Shown here: one piece after another, positions 59,031 to 64,000 of the stretch
How the letters are laid out: each line of letters begins with the position of its first letter
Numbering within the stretch: the first letter of the stretch is position 1
DNA from: Dillenia suffruticosa
Lineage: Eukaryota > Streptophyta > Magnoliopsida > Dilleniales > Dilleniaceae
Length of the DNA stretch: 64,000 nt
Direction of reading: 5' to 3'
Assembly (NCBI GenBank): GCA_033439265.1
Contig: JAVTVX010000035.1
Span: 12,364,001 to 12,428,000 of the forward strand
Made by a program: the position numbers and the translations under genes
Notes under the pieces: model-generated
What the model saw: only the letters and a program-made list of their open reading frames with translations
The model's database searches: none
Told to the model about the DNA's origin: nothing

Positions 59031-60613
59031 TCAAAGATCAATCAAAATACCACAAAACCCACACTTTAAACACTTCAAAATTCATAATCCAATCTCTAAA
59101 AAGTTAGATTTAGTGAGAAATTTAAGATTTTCTAGTGAGAGAAAATCTAGAGTTTGATGGTAGCCCGGCTCGAGGTAAAATTGGTGACAAAAATTTAGAT
59201 AATCTCCTTATTCTCAATTTGAGTTTACTTTCCTCTTTCATGACTTGGAAGCTTATGTTGAACTTTGGTGAAATAAATTTGGAGGATTTTGAGTCACAAT
59301 AAATGCGAGAAAAGTTAGGTTTTGAATGTTAGAATTATGAGTTGGCATGGAATGATAAAATTTGATGATTTTGGTTAATTGATGATGTCTCTTAGGGGTT
59401 GGACAAAACTGATCAAGACAAGACTCTTATTATAGAGAAACTAGGCGTGACTACCTCCTAATACAATGAGTGGATGGCTATGTTGAGTATGAATGATAAA
59501 AATGATTTTAATTACAAATTTTGAAATGAATTTTGAAATACATTTGTAAAATGTTTACAATTGTGGTGTAAACTTAAATAATCTGATCAATTTATGACTC
59601 TATCATTGATTTCTTGAATTGTTTTTATCATATTACAATTTGAATTATGATTATAAATTGTGAAATTTCATTCCATTGTAAATGGTTATGACATTGAAAT
59701 GTGAAATGAAACCTGGTGCATCGAAAAGAATAAACGACTATAGTCTAAATCTTCCATGGACCGAGACCGTTGGGTGGTATGGTTAAGGCTGAATTAAAAT
59801 TAAACTTGGTAGTAGACGAGATAGAGGGTCTCCTTAAGTTCTTCAATAATAATATGGCAGCACCCCATGGAATTTCTGGCCAATACCAATGACGAGGAAT
59901 ATTTTATGAAAATTGTGGAAAAACAATTTAGTAGATTCTACCAACGGCTATTGGTAGAAATATGGTTTCGGCAAATCCCAAAAAGGTTTGAAAGGAAAAT
60001 ACAAATTGTTTGCTAATGGAAATATATGAGTCATGGGAAATTTGTTATAAATTTATTTTGTGTAATGGCTTTTTAGTATTGCATTTGAATATCTCATTTA
60101 GCATAATCACCCTCACCACTCATTCATATTCATCATGCCATTGCAGTTTACTCATTAAATGTTTTATACTCACCCTTCTCTCCCTATCTCTTTTTAAGGG
60201 AAACCTAATTTGGAGACTTAGACATCATTTTGCACTGGTAAGAAGATAGTTACTTTTGTTGATCACCGATAGGTACCAGCCTTGAGAGTATTTTTGGGAA
60301 CTATGTTTGCATCCATGGAGGGAGTTTTTGTGAACATTTAAAAGTTTAGTTTTGTTGAATACTTACCTAATTTGAAACTCTCTTTATTTGGTATAAACTT
60401 TGTTTTGCAAAACTTATTGGTTTTATTGGGAGATTTAGATTGTTTGATAAATTTATTTTAATTACTTGAGATTTTGTTTGGATGGCTGGACTAGCCGGTG
60501 AATGATTCGAATTTATTTTAAAATATTTGGAACATTGGAATGCCTTACGATAACTCAGGACATGGAGTGGGTTCACATGTGTTTGGGGGTAACGCGGTGG
60601 TTGTCATGTGCTC

Positions 60614-62068
60614 GAATTGGCATCAGAGTATATGTTCATGATTTTAAATGTTTTAAATGTTAGAAATATTTTCAAGTGTTCTAGAGAGTTTTCCAAAGAT
60701 TTTAAAATATTTTTCTTTCTGGAAATTTGGAGTTTAAAAGATTTTTCAAAAGATTTTCACCTCCTATGATCCAGAGACCTGAGATCATTCATTTTCTTAG
60801 GGGTAAAGTACCTAGTTCTATTCCTAACTTAGAGATCTAAGAATAGTATTTCTCTTTATTAGGATCATACCTCCTAAATGAAGGGTAAAGAATGTAAATG
60901 AAATTCCCTCTTTCTGCGCACGATGATGGATCTTCTTCATATGCACCATCTCCTCCTCCAACTGTTACTCGCCCAGCTCCTCCAACTGGGATTCCTCCCC
61001 TGCCACTCTACGCTCTGCAACAATGGACCAAGTGGTAGAATGTCTATGGTACTCATCTCCAAACCCTACCTCAAACACCAAAACCTCGTTCACCGAATCC
61101 GGTCATCCCACTGACCCCTCCGACTACACTGATTGCTCCTCCCACTTAGTAGCAACACCTCTAAATCGTCCCACCATTGAATTGTCCAAGTTGATCAAAG
61201 AAGCCCAACAACTTGGGTGTGTTACCTTTTCAGGGACTAGTGATGCGATGGTGGCGAAGAATCGGATAAATCAGGTTTGGAAGACCATGACCGACATGAG
61301 GCTAGATGATGAGCTAAAACTATTGGTAACTACAAAGTTTTTGGATGAAGACGCCCGAGTATGGTGGGACAACCTAAAGGAGAGGTCTGTGACACCTATT
61401 TTTTGGAACGAATTATCAGGGAATTTGATGAAAAGTATTATACGTGATTCTACCAAAATTTGAGGAGGAAGGAGTTCCTTCACCACCACCAAGGCAACAA
61501 GTCGGCGGCGGAATATGAGATGGAGTTAAAGAGGTTGTTCTCATTTGTTCTGGAGTTGTGACTTCTGAGGGGTACTTGCATTTCAAATTAGAGGAGGGTC
61601 TAAATTTGTCTATTTGGGAGAAGATGTCTGTGACCTCTGCCCACACTTATAAAGATGTTTTGGAATTGGCTTTGAGCTCTGAGAGAATGGTAGCGGAAAG
61701 GGGAATACTAGAGAGGGACAAAAAAAGAAGAGAAAGATCGAATTTGCATCAGGCCAGAGTTCCAAGCCAAGTAGGAACACGGGCTCCTATGGCCAAGTAT
61801 CGATAACCAAGTCTGTTGGCACTTTACAAAACCAACAACTATTCAAGTTTGGGGCCCCCACATTTAGTATTGCTTTTGGGAATAAATCAGCGGGAAATAA
61901 GAAAGTGCGGTGCATGAACTTGGGGAAGTACTATTTTGGGGTTTGTTATGTATCCAAGAGGTGTTATCAATACGGGAAGGAAGGTCATTTCCGCAATGCC
62001 TACCCGAAGTTGGGGTAGGAAAGCCAATCCAGCCGAGATCAGCCTAGTGTATCCATAGGTGGTCAAGC
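60614..62068 (+). mobile_element. Second, shorter body of the third gypsy family
   Basis: After the second LTR the leader and gag of the same family appear again (primer-like site 60618, gag from about 60870, 61023-61463 and 61558-61806 best). The zinc-knuckle region ends near 62010. It parallels 51241-52690. The sequence then changes to the dispersed duplicate at about 62069. Broken. Confidence 0.75.
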
Positions 62069-63396
62069 CCATTAAATTGTGTAAATGAATTGCAAGATAT
62101 TTGGTATGATCAAGGATGTTATGTTCATAGTCATTAAATCCGACCCGCATATTGATCCGCATGTGTTGAAATTTGTAATTCAACTAGTTGAACCAAGTCA
62201 CTAGCTTAGCCATTTTTTTTATTATTTTAAAATGTGAATATATGTAATTATATTTGTTAAATATAAAATATTAATCATAATATTTATAAAAAATAATATA
62301 TATTTTAAATTTGAACCATGACAAATATTTTATAAATATTGAAAATGAAAATTCCTCTGTTACTTCAAATTTACTTTTATTGATTAGAGAAATACTCTCC
62401 AAATATTATTTATAAAATATATTTTATATATAATTTCCTTTGTACACTACTATTTTTTAAGAGAAATAGAGTGGTAGCATGATTATTGTTAAATTCCTTT
62501 TTTTTTAATGAGTTTTTGAAGTGTGTTATGAGTTTTCCGCTCATTTTAGACTTTTCATCTTTTAAATGGGGGAAGAGGGATCATTATGACTCTCATTGGG
62601 AAGGCAATAATTTTTTTTCTTTTTTCCTTGAATTTTTGAATATGACAAAAGTCTATGTAGGGGTTTTGTAAAATTTCACGGGTCACCCGGGTTGCGGGTC
62701 AATCCACTATTGACCCTTTGGTTTATATGAGTTGACTGTATAAATAATTCAATATATGAAACGATTCGTAAAATATATGGGTTGAAGATTGACCTAGTCC
62801 AACTGACAGATCAATCCGGATTTAATAACTATAGTTATATCTACGATGTTGATTTTGCTTTGTAAAAATATTTTGGTTGCTTTATATATACTACTTATCA
62901 TTGCTAGTTAGTATCTTCATCGGCAAATAGATGCTTACTTGCATATTTGCGATAGTTATGCGTTTAAAGTTCCTAATATCTTGCCACCATGACCATGTTA
63001 AGTGTTATGTTTGTTAAATGTTGTTATCATACTTCAAGTGTTCTACTTCTCTTACGTTTATTTCTGTTTACTTGCATGGTACAAAATTAAAGTCATATTT
63101 TACATTGTAAAACAAAAATAAGTTATACATGATCTTTAGATTGGATAGTTGAAGCCTCTATAGAGTGCTCATCGTGACTGAACTGCTTATTATCTATAGA
63201 TGCCTAAGTTACACAATATAATCATCATCGTTCCGAGGTTATCGATGTTAATAAATAAATCCATCTTAGATTCAATTTCAGATTAGATGGAATTGATCTT
63301 GTCTTTTTGTTTCTTTTTATTCTCGTTATCATTTTAAACCAGTCTTCTCTATTACTTGATTGACAGCACTTACTTTTTCTTTTTTGTTCCTATCGC
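62069..63396 (+). repeat. Dispersed duplicate, copy B (interrupted)
   Basis: 62069-62125 plus 62834-63396 match copy A at 18888-20690. This copy lacks the element present in copy A and instead carries the one at 62126-62833. Confidence 0.85.
62126..62833. mobile_element. hAT-like non-autonomous element
   Basis: Inverted ends CATAGTCATTAAATCCG and TATAGTTATTAAATCCG (right, reversed) match at 14 of 17 positions. Flanking 8-mers GTTATGTT (62118-62125) and GTTATATC (62834-62841) correspond to the single GTTAAATC in the unoccupied copy near 18918. Inside are CCCGGGTTG / GGGTCAA words near 62690. No protein. An 8-bp duplication fits hAT; a Mutator-like origin is possible. Confidence 0.65.
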
Positions 63397-63575
63397 TAGG
63401 CCACTACTCGATATTCGAGATTTCGTTCCGACTAATTCTGATCGACTGACTATAGGACCCAACTATTGTGGGGGCAGGTCTCCCAACAAAGGGTTCTCCA
63501 TACCCATGCTGAGATTCGAACCCTTGCATGGTTAAGGGACAAAGATGTCCTTACCCATCTTCGCCACCAAATAAC
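63397..63575 (-). mobile_element. tRNA-derived SINE
   Basis: On the minus strand: box A TGGCGAAGATGG (63566-63555, full fit to TRGYNNARNNG), then 31 bases, then box B GGGTTCGAATCTC (63523-63511). A body of about 110 bases and an A-rich stretch (63389-63373) follow. Head and spacing are those of a tRNA-type Pol III promoter. A clear target duplication was not found. Confidence 0.65.
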
Positions 63576-63604
63576 TTTTTGCATCAGTAATGTTCTAAAA
63601 CTTT

Positions 63605-64000
63605 AACTATAAAAAAATACGATTTTAGCGATTAAAATTTTAGAAAAAATAATCGCTAAAAACATTTGTGACGGATTTAGCGACGAAAAATTTTTCGTCG
63701 TTAATGATGCATCGCAAAAGTTTAGCAATGAAAATAAGAAATCCGTCACTATTTTAGAGATGGATTTAGCGACTAATAATTTTTTGTCGCTAAATTTAGT
63801 GACGGATTCTAAGAATCTGTCGCTAAATTATATTATATATTATAATATTTTTTATTTATTATATATATATATATAATTATTATATTAATATTTTATTTCA
63901 TTAAATGATATTTAATTAAAGATGAATTTGGAATTTTCATAGCTAAATTATATTATATATTATTAATTAATTATTTATTATATATATTTTATTCAATTAT
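63605..64000 (+). mobile_element. Start of a further CACTA-lineage element
   Basis: AACTATAAAAAAATACGATT at 63605 closely matches the terminus of the inverted copy (CACTATAAAAAAATACGG). It is followed by the same palindromic words around GACGAAAAATTTTTCGTC and then AT-rich DNA. It runs off the window. Confidence 0.7.

Larger units (their letters stand above)
56198..60613 (+). mobile_element. Second LTR of the third gypsy family, with foreign insert
   Basis: Matches 48519-51233 at both ends, but the middle (about 56960-59030) is a different sequence. The first LTR has about 400 bases at the matching place. The right end precedes a decayed primer site (TGGCATCAGAG, 60618-60628). Confidence 0.65.

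Overview
This window is AT-rich nuclear DNA of a flowering plant, most likely a eudicot. The evidence is a plant kaurene-synthase-type diterpene synthase with the usual many-exon layout, plant LTR retrotransposons with tRNA-iMet primer sites, CACTA, MITE and SINE elements, and CT/GA repeats at gene starts. I see no bacterial operons, CRISPR arrays or organelle genes. The species cannot be fixed from sequence alone.

Host genes are few. A broken first-exon fragment of a short-chain dehydrogenase/reductase (SDR) gene lies at 199-275. A second, open SDR first exon lies at 5401-5722, but no later SDR exons appear in the window. The one complete gene is on the minus strand from 28321 to 23076: 14 exons, 796 codons, all introns GT-AG and all phases matching, encoding a class I diterpene synthase of the kaurene synthase (TPS-e/f) type with DDFFD and NSE/DTE metal-binding motifs intact. 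An unidentified first exon on the plus strand (30593-30680) may continue at 33872. SDR and diterpene synthase genes do sit together in some plant diterpenoid clusters, but here the SDR pieces are incomplete, so a working cluster is not shown.

The rest is transposon-built. 0.6-3.5 kb: an RTE-type LINE (minus strand). 5.9-10.3 kb: a Ty1/copia fossil joined directly to a Ty3/gypsy fossil (10.3-16.6 kb). 16.6-17.3 kb: a second copia remnant. 17.9-18.6 kb: diverged tandem repeats. 18.9-20.7 kb: a sequence repeated at 62.1-63.4 kb; each copy carries a different DNA transposon and so shows the empty site of the other. 34.2-46.0 kb: a gypsy (chromovirus-like) fossil on the minus strand with a complete non-autonomous CACTA element (41346-43761, TSD GAA) in its leader. 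46.0-48.1 kb: a second, inverted, one-ended CACTA copy. 48.5-62.1 kb: an LTR-body-LTR-body run of a third gypsy family, with a GTCGAC-rich segment in its second LTR. 63.4-64.0 kb: a tRNA-type SINE and the start of another CACTA element.

The most unusual pattern is in the CACTA-lineage elements. They have dense palindromic subterminal arrays built on GACGAAAATTTTCGTC and an interior with tRNA-like box A/B sequences next to sharply GC-rich blocks. In the two larger copies these modules point outward from an AT-rich centre.
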